Both the position numbers and the translations under genes were made by a program. DNA of 64,000 bases from Sporosarcina koreensis. Lineage in GTDB: Bacteria; Bacillota; Bacilli; Bacillales_A; Planococcaceae. The notes under the pieces are model-generated. The model ran no database searches, had not been told where the DNA came from, and was given only the letters and a program-made list of their open reading frames with translations. The stretch lies in the NCBI RefSeq assembly GCF_001531445.1, contig NZ_LQYA01000203.1, positions 34,509 through 98,508 of the forward strand, in the 5' to 3' direction. Of this stretch, positions 53,150-60,164 are shown piece by piece (position 1 is the first letter of the stretch; each line of letters opens with the position of its first letter).

Positions 53150-53177
53150 ATTATACGTAAAATCACAAAAAATGCAA
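53150..53177 (-). promoter_or_regulatory. Promoter of the guanidine riboswitch operon
   Basis: Minus-strand TTGCAT (53177-53172) and TATAAT (53155-53150) are 16 bases apart, about 25 bases before the first conserved riboswitch block. Confidence 0.65.
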
Positions 53178-53254
53178 GGGTCGTTTATTGGAAATAGGAT
53201 TCAAAAGAAAGATATCGGTCATTTCCCAACATATATGGTCATTTCGTGACTTTC

Positions 53255-53282
53255 TTCTCACGGGTTTTAGAGGCCTGTGAGA
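53255..53282. repeat. Hairpin in divergent intergenic region
   Basis: TTCTCACGGG pairs with CCTGTGAGAA around a 7-8 base loop. No T run on the plus strand. It lies between the riboswitch promoter and the UvrA-like gene promoter, so it may be an operator; a nearby direct repeat GGTCATTTC occurs at 53217 and 53237. Confidence 0.3.
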
Positions 53283-53314
53283 AATCCAGAATAAAAAAAT
53301 CATCAAGGGCATAC

Positions 53315-53344
53315 TTGACATGACACTTAAAGGTGTCGTACTAT
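53315..53344 (+). promoter_or_regulatory. Promoter of UvrA-like gene with central dyad
   Basis: TTGACA (53315-53320) and TACTAT (53339-53344) with an 18-base spacer that contains the inverted repeat GACAC-TTAAAG-GTGTC (53322-53337). A dyad between -35 and -10 is the geometry used by MerR-family activators (usually 19-20 bases) and by some repressors. No regulator gene is adjacent. Confidence 0.65.
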
Positions 53345-53369
53345 GAATTCGAATAGGATACGTTAAAGT

Positions 53370-53495
53370 GTAAGTTTTGAAAGTTCAGGGACAATGTCCA
53401 AGTAACTTACAGCAGTGTTAGAGGTAAGAGATCCTCGACACTATGCCATTTAATTATAGGGCGCTTTCCCAAGACACGGAAAGCGTCATTTTTAT
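53370..53495 (+). promoter_or_regulatory. Structured leader with attenuator, upstream of UvrA-like gene
   Basis: Three hairpins in a row in the transcript leader: GTAAGTT/AACTTAC (53370-53410, enclosing GGAC/GTCC), AGTGT-TA-GAGG/CCTC-G-ACACT (53414-53442), and an intrinsic terminator at 53460-53495. A 28-codon frame from ATG 53443 to TAA 53529 crosses the terminator. The layout implies conditional read-through; the signal is unknown. It does not match any riboswitch class recognised by eye. Confidence 0.6.
53460..53495 (+). terminator. Intrinsic terminator inside leader
   Basis: GGCGCTTTCC (53460-53469) pairs with GGAAAGCGTC (53478-53487, one G-T pair), 8-base loop, then ATTTTTATT. It lies 75 bases before the UvrA-like start and after its promoter. 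Confidence 0.8.
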
Positions 53496-53569
53496 TGAAA
53501 GAGGCAAAAGAGTTATGAAGTCCAACTAACATGTCGATAGTAATGTTAGAGAATGGAGAGGATGCCATA

Positions 53570-56500
53570 ATGAAAATCAATCAATTAATCGCGAACAATA
53601 TTAAACGATTAGATGTTGCACTTCCTGAAGATAAATCGTTAGGCATTGCGGGTTTATCTGGATCTGGAAAAACAACTTTCAGTCAAACGATCGGTGAAGA
53701 ATCGAAGAAGCGTCTCGTTTCCTTATTGCCTAAGGCTGAATACCAGTATTTATTCCCTAGTATTATGGAAACAAATTTCAGTGCCATCAAAATGGAAGAG
53801 ATGCCTTTAGTGCTTTTTCTCGGCAGATCATCGATTTCCTCTAATCCTCGCTCAACAATAGGCACACATACTGGCGTTTTTACGGAAATCCGTACAAGGC
53901 TAGCTGACAAATTTACTCTGTCCCCAGAAGTGTTTTCATTCAATAATGAGTTAGGCTGGTGTCCGAAATGTAAAGGGCGCGGCAGTACGAGCAATGTTGA
54001 ATGTAAAACATGTGGCGGGAAACGCTATAGCCCAGACGTTGAGCAATATACGTTTGACTTATTTGATAAACCGCATTCGATTTCCGATATTAACGACTTG
54101 AGTGTCGAATCAATCCTCTCGCTGGCAGAAGAATTACATATTAGTGAAGCAAAACAACATATCCTCAATAATATTATCAACATGAATATTGGTTACTTAA
54201 CGCTAAATCGAATTATGGGTACATTGTCAGGTGGGGAATTGACACGGTTGTACTTGGCGGAATTCATGGCAGCAAGCGAAAATACCGTTATTATCATTGA
54301 TGAGATTTCAGTAGGGCTCGATCGTCAGACGCTATTGAAAATCTTGGAGCAGATAAAGCAATTAGGTTATAAAAATCAAATATGGCTCATTGATCATTCT
54401 GACACAGTGCTTGATATAACGGATAAGCAATTGTTCTTTGGACCTGGCAGCGGAAAATACGGTGGGAAAATTGTAGAAGAATCACCACGACCGAAGCCTG
54501 TTTATCAGGAACGGAATGAGGCGAAACCAACAGAATTCTATCAATTTATAGATCTTTACTGCCGTAATATCAAAATGGCTGAATTTGAAATACCGAAAAA
54601 TAGACTTGTAACTGTGACAGGTGAATCTGGCTGCGGTAAATCTACACTTATCAATGAATGTGTAGCCAAAGATTTTATAAAGCGATATCCGAAAGATAAA
54701 TTGGTCATGGTAGGCCAGGATCGAAACCAATCGATTACGAGCCGGTCAACCGTTGCAACTTTCCTTGATATTAAACAGAAGCTGAAAAAATACAGCGACG
54801 AAATCGATGATATTTTTGAACGGTCGATTGAAGATATTATTGATGAACTGCCAGACGGGGAAATTGCTCATAAACGCCTGAGTTTATTGATTAAACTTGG
54901 ACTCGGTTATTTGACGCTGGAAAGAAGGACGCAGACGTTGTCGACGGGTGAATTCCAATGTGTCCATTTAGTCTCCGAGCTGTTTGCAAGCACAAGAAAT
55001 CCCCACACCCTTTTTATTTTTGATGAGCCTTCAAAAGGTTTATCCCAAAATATATTGAACCAATTCATCGACAGTATCAGGTTGATTTTACAGGATGAAA
55101 CGGTTTCGATCGTAATGATTGAGCATAATGACTATATGATGGAAAGCTCTGATTTCATTGTTGATTTTGGGAAAAGGAAGAGTGAACCTGTCACGCATCT
55201 GGAGGTAGTCAGTCATCAGGATTATTACGACAAAAAGGATTCGGAAGATATCGTGTTGCCCTTATCTATATCCTCCGCGCTCAAGCAACAGAATGGCATA
55301 CGCTATGTACGTGAAAATCATATCGACTACTTTAAAAATGCTGAGAATATTTATAAGGGCGGCATTTTGAAAAGCTTGTCCTCAATGGCCCGGTTGATTT
55401 ACGGTGAGTACGAATCTGACACCATTGCCCCTGTCATTGCCATAGATCTGGAACGACATTTGTATAGCCAATATAGTTTTCTGTATGAACTCGGCGGTCT
55501 TATCAACCATATTGTGGCGGCGCATCCGACAAATAATGATACGAAAAGCTTCGATTTTTATAATAAAGATAATCATTGTCCATCATGCTCAGGACGACTG
55601 GAAATAGAAATATTTGATAAAGAGCTTATCGTTCAAAACAAAGAAGTCCCATTTTGGGATGGGATGTTCCATCAAGGCGTTATGGATGTATTAAACTATT
55701 ATAAATACGAAAAGCTGGAATTTCTGTTTGAAGAAATTAAGAATGAGTTAGGTCATGACTTGACGAAAAGCTATAATACGATGACAGATGAAGAAAAGCA
55801 TACATTTTGGTATGGGTATTTTGAAAAGTCATTTTATGATAAGAAGGGAAAGGCGCGCAGAACGTGGGTAGGTTTCAATTCGATCGTCGGCATGTATATC
55901 GTCGTTTCAAAGTCAATTATTAAAGAGCAAATGAAAGCTTCTAGAGAAATGATTACATGTCCAATTTGCAAGGGGACTGTGTTGAACCATCATAAGTCGC
56001 TTACTTTCGGTGACATGGATATTCGTGAATTGATCAAACAGCCGGTTAACGAAGCATTGAAAATTGTTGGTGACTTGCCCGTGCTCATTAAATTGCGATC
56101 GATTGTAGGCGGGGATATGATATTGACTGAAGATGTCTCTTTATTGCCTAGGGAAACACAAGTCGCGTTGAAAGTATTTGAATTGGAGCAGGCAAGTTTT
56201 TCGGGTTATGAAATGGTATTGCAAAATGTCTTGCCTTTCTGGGATATGATCAAAGGTGACATCGAAACAATAAGCAACAACAATCAAGTGACAATCTGTG
56301 ATTTCCAAAATGTAAATGAAACAAGAGAATCGATTATCGATAAGTATTTCACAAATGGAAAATACAAAAAACTGACATACGTTTATGAAGCTTTCGGCTA
56401 CAAGAAATTAATTACCCGAATCAATAAAATCAGAAAGGCTGCTCCTTGCCCATTCTGTAAAGGCAAGAAAGTGATTTCAGAAGATAACTTGCATGATGGC

Positions 56501-56740
56501 GTCTTTAAATTAACCATCCCATGTGTCAGTTGTCATGCGACTGGCATCAATGAGGAAGGCTTGAAGGAAATGATCGAGGGGACGGATGTAGAAACATGGC
56601 TCACTGGAAACGTAAGCGATGTCGTCGATGAAAGCTTATATACAGAAGCGGTTGCCGGCATTCCGATATTCATTCGTATCCGTGAGTTGAATAAACGGGA
56701 TATGATGGCGGTATATGAATGCCTTGAGCAAAATAATTAA
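53570..56740 (+). CDS. UvrA-like ATPase with degenerate UvrA-derived C-terminal region
   Basis: Protein of 1056 residues; ATG 53570 follows GAGAGG and is preferred to ATG 53531. Residues 1-545 hold two ABC modules of the UvrA kind: Walker A GLSGSGKTT (28-36), zinc finger CPKC...CKTC (131-148) after SNPRSTIGTHTGVF, signature LSGGELTRLYL (219), Walker B IIIDEISVGLD, second Walker A GESGCGKST (351), altered signature LSTGEFQ (457) and LFIFDEPSKGLS. There is no UvrB-binding domain. Residues 660-1056 repeat UvrA-style blocks (CPSC at 670, HTFWYGYFE, CPIC at 797 followed by FGDMDIRELIKQPVNEAL, CPFC and CVSC) without Walker motifs. Not the DNA repair uvrA; role unknown, resistance or a DNA-binding function possible. 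Confidence 0.8.
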   Translation: MKINQLIANNIKRLDVALPEDKSLGIAGLSGSGKTTFSQTIGEESKKRLVSLLPKAEYQYLFPSIMETNFSAIKMEEMPLVLFLGRSSISSNPRSTIGTHTGVFTEIRTRLADKFTLSPEVFSFNNELGWCPKCKGRGSTSNVECKTCGGKRYSPDVEQYTFDLFDKPHSISDINDLSVESILSLAEELHISEAKQHILNNIINMNIGYLTLNRIMGTLSGGELTRLYLAEFMAASENTVIIIDEISVGLDRQTLLKILEQIKQLGYKNQIWLIDHSDTVLDITDKQLFFGPGSGKYGGKIVEESPRPKPVYQERNEAKPTEFYQFIDLYCRNIKMAEFEIPKNRLVTVTGESGCGKSTLINECVAKDFIKRYPKDKLVMVGQDRNQSITSRSTVATFLDIKQKLKKYSDEIDDIFERSIEDIIDELPDGEIAHKRLSLLIKLGLGYLTLERRTQTLSTGEFQCVHLVSELFASTRNPHTLFIFDEPSKGLSQNILNQFIDSIRLILQDETVSIVMIEHNDYMMESSDFIVDFGKRKSEPVTHLEVVSHQDYYDKKDSEDIVLPLSISSALKQQNGIRYVRENHIDYFKNAENIYKGGILKSLSSMARLIYGEYESDTIAPVIAIDLERHLYSQYSFLYELGGLINHIVAAHPTNNDTKSFDFYNKDNHCPSCSGRLEIEIFDKELIVQNKEVPFWDGMFHQGVMDVLNYYKYEKLEFLFEEIKNELGHDLTKSYNTMTDEEKHTFWYGYFEKSFYDKKGKARRTWVGFNSIVGMYIVVSKSIIKEQMKASREMITCPICKGTVLNHHKSLTFGDMDIRELIKQPVNEALKIVGDLPVLIKLRSIVGGDMILTEDVSLLPRETQVALKVFELEQASFSGYEMVLQNVLPFWDMIKGDIETISNNNQVTICDFQNVNETRESIIDKYFTNGKYKKLTYVYEAFGYKKLITRINKIRKAAPCPFCKGKKVISEDNLHDGVFKLTIPCVSCHATGINEEGLKEMIEGTDVETWLTGNVSDVVDESLYTEAVAGIPIFIRIRELNKRDMMAVYECLEQNN

Positions 56741-56753
56741 TTTGAGCAGTAAT

Positions 56754-56789
56754 GATGCCCCTACACCGGATCAATCGTGTAGGGGCATC
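56754..56789. terminator. Bidirectional terminator
   Basis: GATGCCCCTACAC (56754-56766) pairs perfectly with GTGTAGGGGCATC (56777-56789), 10-base loop. It separates the UvrA-like gene from the convergent small gene at 56793. Confidence 0.85.
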
Positions 56790-56792
56790 CTA

Positions 56793-56960
56793 TTAAGGCC
56801 ATCTTACCTGTTTTTTCTTTTTATCTTTCCGCAGCTCCGCGAATTCCTTGGCAATTTCCTCTTTCATATCACCAGGTTTGATTTTCTGGTTTTTCGGCGT
56901 TTGCGGCAAGGAACGGGTATTGTTTCCACCTGTTTTATTATTGTGGTTATCTCTTCCCAA
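56793..56960 (-). CDS. Small basic protein, 55 residues, spore-protein-like
   Basis: Short minus-strand gene: TTG at 56960 with AAAGGAG nine bases upstream, stop TAA at 56795-56793, terminator directly after. The product MGRDNHNNKTGGNNTRSLPQ..., ending in a Lys-rich helix (MKEEIAKEFAELRKDKKKK), has the Asn/Lys-rich start and SLPQTPKNQK segment seen in YfhD-like small spore proteins of Bacillus. Assignment to that group is tentative; the gene itself is well supported by its signals. Confidence 0.65.
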   Translation of the reverse strand: MGRDNHNNKTGGNNTRSLPQTPKNQKIKPGDMKEEIAKEFAELRKDKKKKQVRWP

Positions 56961-57096
56961 AAATGATCGCTCCTTTCATATTGCTATCGTACATACTATG
57001 GCTTTCTGACATCGTTTTATGCTGAATCGGGCACATTTCTTGATCGTTTGAATATGCTGAACATGAACGTAAAAAATGTTTGGGGGCTATAGTTCA

Positions 57097-57342
57097 ATGA
57101 ATAACATGAATAATGATTATTGGGAAGGCAGCTGGCAAAATCCGCGGTATCGCAGAATTTCCATGATGCAGGCGACAGAGATTGCATTACAGCGGGTGCC
57201 GGGTGAAGTCGTGAAGGCCGAATTGGAATTCGACGACGGTGTTTTGCAGTATGAAATTGAAATTCGTACAAGTGAAGGCGTTAAATATGAAGTGAAAGTG
57301 GATGCTGTAACTGGGCAGATTTTAAGAGTGAAACTTGACTGA
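57097..57342 (+). CDS. PepSY domain protein
   Basis: Protein of 81 residues that is essentially one PepSY domain: ISMMQATEIALQRVPGEVVKAELEFDDGVLQYEIEIRT and YEVKVDAVTGQILRVKLD. ATG at 57097 follows GGGGG; no signal peptide is present, so it is cytoplasmic, unlike most PepSY proteins. Single gene. PepSY domains are thought to bind or inhibit peptidases. Confidence 0.85.
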   Translation: MNNMNNDYWEGSWQNPRYRRISMMQATEIALQRVPGEVVKAELEFDDGVLQYEIEIRTSEGVKYEVKVDAVTGQILRVKLD

Positions 57343-57393
57343 TTCGAACCGACTAAATGCTGATCCTCCCGTTTTGGATTGGAAGGGAGAGGG

Positions 57394-57412
57394 TATGCTT
57401 AAAAGAAGCATA
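57394..57412 (+). repeat. Small hairpin before VLRF1 gene
   Basis: TATGCTT-AAAAG-AAGCATA lies 5 bases before the GAGGAGG ribosome site of the release factor homologue and could modulate translation or be part of the promoter. Confidence 0.3.
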
Positions 57413-57433
57413 CTATGAGGAGGTTCGGGATAT

Positions 57434-58228
57434 ATGTCGCTAAGTGAAGAACTGAAAAAACTGAAGGAATTCGAGTGTAGTTCCCGCTGTGTGTTGAGTG
57501 TGTATTTGAATACGAACCCTGCTGACCCGGAACAACAGAATGGCGCTTGGAAAATCCATTTGAAAAACGGTTTGAAACGCATCGATGAGTATTTGGAAGC
57601 TTCTCATGATGAAAAAGAAATAAAAACGTATAAAAAATTGAAGGAAAAAGTGACGAAGGAAATTGAGAACAATCAAAACGACTTGAATAAAGGGGTCGTT
57701 ATTTTTGCGTCTGAAGATCCGGAATTATGGTCCGTCCATTATGTGCAAGTTCAAGTAAAGACAAGTTTTCACTGGGAGGATCGTCCTGTCATAGAGGAAA
57801 TGGAGTACATGTTAAAGGCTTATCCGGAGGCAGGAATTGTCCTGACGAGCTTCGGTGAGGTGCGTATTTTGGATACTGCGATGGGCTTCATCAATGGAGA
57901 AAGGACATATGAGTTTGACTCGGGATTGGAAGTTTGGCGGGAGCAGACAGGCGTTAGATCTTCATTGCAACGGGGCGCGGGTGGCAACAACCCGGATCAA
58001 CTCGATCTTCGCCTGAAAGAAAACCTCGATAGATTTTACAAAGAAATGGGTACCATTGTCGAAAAGATGCGGAAAGAGCGTAACTGGAAGGAATTATACG
58101 TAGTTGGCGAAGCGGAGCTTGCAAACTCATTTGCAAAGACACTTCGGACCAAGCCGAATAACTGTATTTATAAAAACCTGAACAACGTCGAATCGAAAAA
58201 AGTGCTGCATCAAGTATTTGAAAAATAG
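57434..58228 (+). CDS. VLRF1-family aeRF1-type release factor homologue
   Basis: Protein of 264 residues of the bacterial archaeo-eukaryotic release factor 1-like group. The opening CSSRCVLSVYLNTNPADPEQQNGAWKIHLKNGLKRI is family-typical, as is the C-terminal NLDRFYKEMGTIVEKMRKERNWKELYVVGEAELANSF. Members are proposed to act in ribosome rescue or tRNA hydrolysis; direct evidence is thin. ATG follows GAGGAGG. Terminator follows. Confidence 0.8.
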   Translation: MSLSEELKKLKEFECSSRCVLSVYLNTNPADPEQQNGAWKIHLKNGLKRIDEYLEASHDEKEIKTYKKLKEKVTKEIENNQNDLNKGVVIFASEDPELWSVHYVQVQVKTSFHWEDRPVIEEMEYMLKAYPEAGIVLTSFGEVRILDTAMGFINGERTYEFDSGLEVWREQTGVRSSLQRGAGGNNPDQLDLRLKENLDRFYKEMGTIVEKMRKERNWKELYVVGEAELANSFAKTLRTKPNNCIYKNLNNVESKKVLHQVFEK

Positions 58229-58235
58229 TATTCCC

Positions 58236-58265
58236 AAAAACCGTTCCTTTTGAGGGACGGTTTTT
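58236..58265 (+). terminator. Terminator after VLRF1 gene
   Basis: AAAAACCGTTCC (58236-58247) pairs with GGGACGGTTTTT (58254-58265), 6-base loop. Confidence 0.85.
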
Positions 58266-58270
58266 CGTGT

Positions 58271-58387
58271 AGCTCCGGTCGCCAAAGGCTCGGGGTCATA
58301 AGTCAAAGATGCTCTGTGGCAAAAAGCGGCACGCCGCATCTTCGCCTTATGCCTGTCGCCTCTATGCAGGCGCCCTTCGCTTTTTTT
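58271..58387. repeat. Dispersed long-hairpin repeat, copy B
   Basis: Same element and orientation as 13131-13243. The middle arm GGGTCATAAGTC-AAGATGC (58292-58312) pairs closely with GCATCTTCGCCTTATGCC (58336-58353), the tip is TGTGGC/GCGGCA around AAAAA, and outer arms AGCTCCGGTCGCC and GGCGCCCTTCGCT close it. Base differences between the copies tend to keep pairing. A T run follows on the plus strand. Confidence 0.75.
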
Positions 58388-58445
58388 GTACAGATACATA
58401 TGCATAAACATATTATAGGGAAAACGATTGATGGGAGGGTGAACG

Positions 58446-59156
58446 ATGGGAATGTTTTTTAATAAAAAGAACCATTCGGATCTATACAAAGGTGATCATA
58501 TTGCCGCTAAGAACCAATCCATTTATCGAACCGATTCTTTGTCTGAGGCTATAAAAGAACAGAAGAAATCATTCGACAAGATGAATGAGAAGTACAATGA
58601 AATGGAAAAACAAATCCAAAAACAAAGAAGGATCCAATCCGATCGATGGAGAACGACAGGAAGCCGCTTCGATGAAATACTAGATCATCAATCTCAGCAT
58701 CGTCAATTTGAGCAAGATGCGATTGCAACATTGGAACGTTTGGATCTAAAGCATAAGGAACTGCAAAAAATGCTTGAAAGCAAGAGGAGAATGAATGAAG
58801 AACTTGTTGAACAAATCAATATGCTGAACCAATCGAACGCAGAAATTGCGGAGCGATTGGATAAATTCGATGCCGATCAAGGGATGCTTCTTACGAAAAT
58901 GGATACGCAAATTGAAAAACAGGAGCAATTCTCCATATCGCTGGAAAAACAGAAGACGGCTCAAATTGATATGGCAACACGGATTGAACAGCATGAAGGG
59001 TTGATTGAAAAAGTGATGAGACAAATGGATTTTCTGAAGTCTGTCATTTTTGAACGGTCGCATTTTCTAGCTGAAAAAATCGACAAGAGCTACCTGCTTA
59101 CAACAACCTATATTAGTAATTTGAAAGGAAAATCCAATCAATCCGGATCTAACTGA
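58446..59156 (+). CDS. Coiled-coil protein, unassigned
   Basis: Charged, helical protein of 236 residues. ATG follows GGGAGGGTG. From residue 30 to 215 it is predicted coiled coil with heptad character (AIKEQKKSFDKMNEKYNEMEKQI, ELQKMLESKRRMNEELVEQI, SLEKQKTAQIDMATRIEQHEG). No membrane helix or signal peptide; the start MGMFFNKKNHSDL is basic and aromatic. No family recognised. Copy B of the hairpin repeat lies just upstream. Confidence 0.7.
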   Translation: MGMFFNKKNHSDLYKGDHIAAKNQSIYRTDSLSEAIKEQKKSFDKMNEKYNEMEKQIQKQRRIQSDRWRTTGSRFDEILDHQSQHRQFEQDAIATLERLDLKHKELQKMLESKRRMNEELVEQINMLNQSNAEIAERLDKFDADQGMLLTKMDTQIEKQEQFSISLEKQKTAQIDMATRIEQHEGLIEKVMRQMDFLKSVIFERSHFLAEKIDKSYLLTTTYISNLKGKSNQSGSN

Positions 59157-59272
59157 AATGACTTTTTACCTTTGCCTCCCTAAAAGTTCATGACCAGTAA
59201 AGGCAACTGTCTAGAGCAGGCATCATTCTTACACCTGCTAAATATAATAGGGGGGAGAGGGGGGACAAAAAA

Positions 59273-59677
59273 TTGAATGAAAATGAGAAGGAAACACCGG
59301 CAATGATTGATCCGGAACCGGAAAAAGGCAAGCAACAATCCAAGGTAGAGGGGAATAAAACTTCGATCGGACTAACAGAGAATGTGGGAGGGCTACTCTG
59401 TTATATCTTTATCATCGGTCTTATTTTTCTATTCATGGAAAAAGAAAACCGCTTTATCCGATTCCATGCATTGCAATCCGTATTTACAGCGATAGCGATT
59501 CTTTTGATCAGCATCATATTGGGCTTCATTCCTTTCATCGGTGCAATTGCAAGCTTGTTACTAAGCCCGCTCGCCTTTGCTTTGATGATCTTTATGATGT
59601 ATCAAGCTTATCAAGGCAACTATTATAAACTTCCGTTCATTGGGGACATGGTGGAAAATCAATTGGAAAAGCCATAA
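59273..59677 (+). CDS. DUF4870 membrane protein
   Basis: Protein of 134 residues; TTG at 59273 follows GAGGGGGG. A hydrophilic head of about 35 residues, then TSIGLTENVGGLLCYIFIIGLIFLFMEKENRFIRFHALQS, the DUF4870 (Tic20-like) signature, and two more helices with AYQGNYYKLPFIGDMVENQ at the end. Integral membrane protein of unknown function. Confidence 0.85.
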   Translation: MNENEKETPAMIDPEPEKGKQQSKVEGNKTSIGLTENVGGLLCYIFIIGLIFLFMEKENRFIRFHALQSVFTAIAILLISIILGFIPFIGAIASLLLSPLAFALMIFMMYQAYQGNYYKLPFIGDMVENQLEKP

Positions 59678-59683
59678 TGAAAA

Positions 59684-59710
59684 GCCGCTCCGAATCTTAG
59701 CCGGGGCGGC
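59684..59710 (-). terminator. Terminator of DUF4190 gene
   Basis: GCCGCTCCG (59684-59692) pairs with CGGGGCGGC (59702-59710, one mismatch or wobble); followed by TTTTC when read on the minus strand, so it serves the convergent gene. Confidence 0.6.
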
Positions 59711-59724
59711 ATGTTAGTGTTCAT

Positions 59725-59994
59725 TTAATAGCCCGATCCTCCTAACAAAATGATAAATATCCAAAACAAAAGTTTCATCGACAAAGTGATGGCCCCTAGG
59801 ACGATGCCCGCAACTGCCATTCCTTTGCCATTCTGTTGTTTATTGCCTGAGACTCCGAAGACGATCGCTAAAATTCCCAGTAAATAAGGCAGAAGAGGAA
59901 TGAGATTCAACACAACGCCTAAAATCCCTAAAACAAGTGAACTGATCGCCATGCCGTTTGCCACGCCATTCGTTTGTTGGTTTTCATTTTCCAT
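59725..59994 (-). CDS. DUF4190 membrane protein
   Basis: Protein of 89 residues; ATG at 59994 follows GGGGGTGAT on the minus strand. NGMAISSLVLGILGVVLNLIPLLPYLLGILAIVFG and GKGMAVAGIVLGAITL give the two-helix DUF4190 pattern, with a third helix at the end. Function unknown. Confidence 0.85.
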   Translation of the reverse strand: MENENQQTNGVANGMAISSLVLGILGVVLNLIPLLPYLLGILAIVFGVSGNKQQNGKGMAVAGIVLGAITLSMKLLFWIFIILLGGSGY

Positions 59995-60164
59995 CCATAT
60001 CACCCCCACTATGACAGCGTATGCAAGAGTAGAAGTGAATTTGAATGAAATGACAAACTGTGTAAATATTCTAATGAAATACTAAAATGGGATTCTTTCA
60101 TAAGTGCGGAAATGTTATACTATAATTTGGATAGGAAACAGAAAAGTAGCCTAGGAGGAAAAGT

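Noticed and set aside
53340..53500. T-box or known riboswitch upstream of UvrA-like gene
   Set aside because: No T-box sequence (TGGNACCGCG type) and no consensus of a class I can recognise.
53570..56740. Housekeeping uvrA
   Set aside because: No UvrB-binding domain after the first Walker A, altered second signature, and a long degenerate tail; not adjacent to uvrB.
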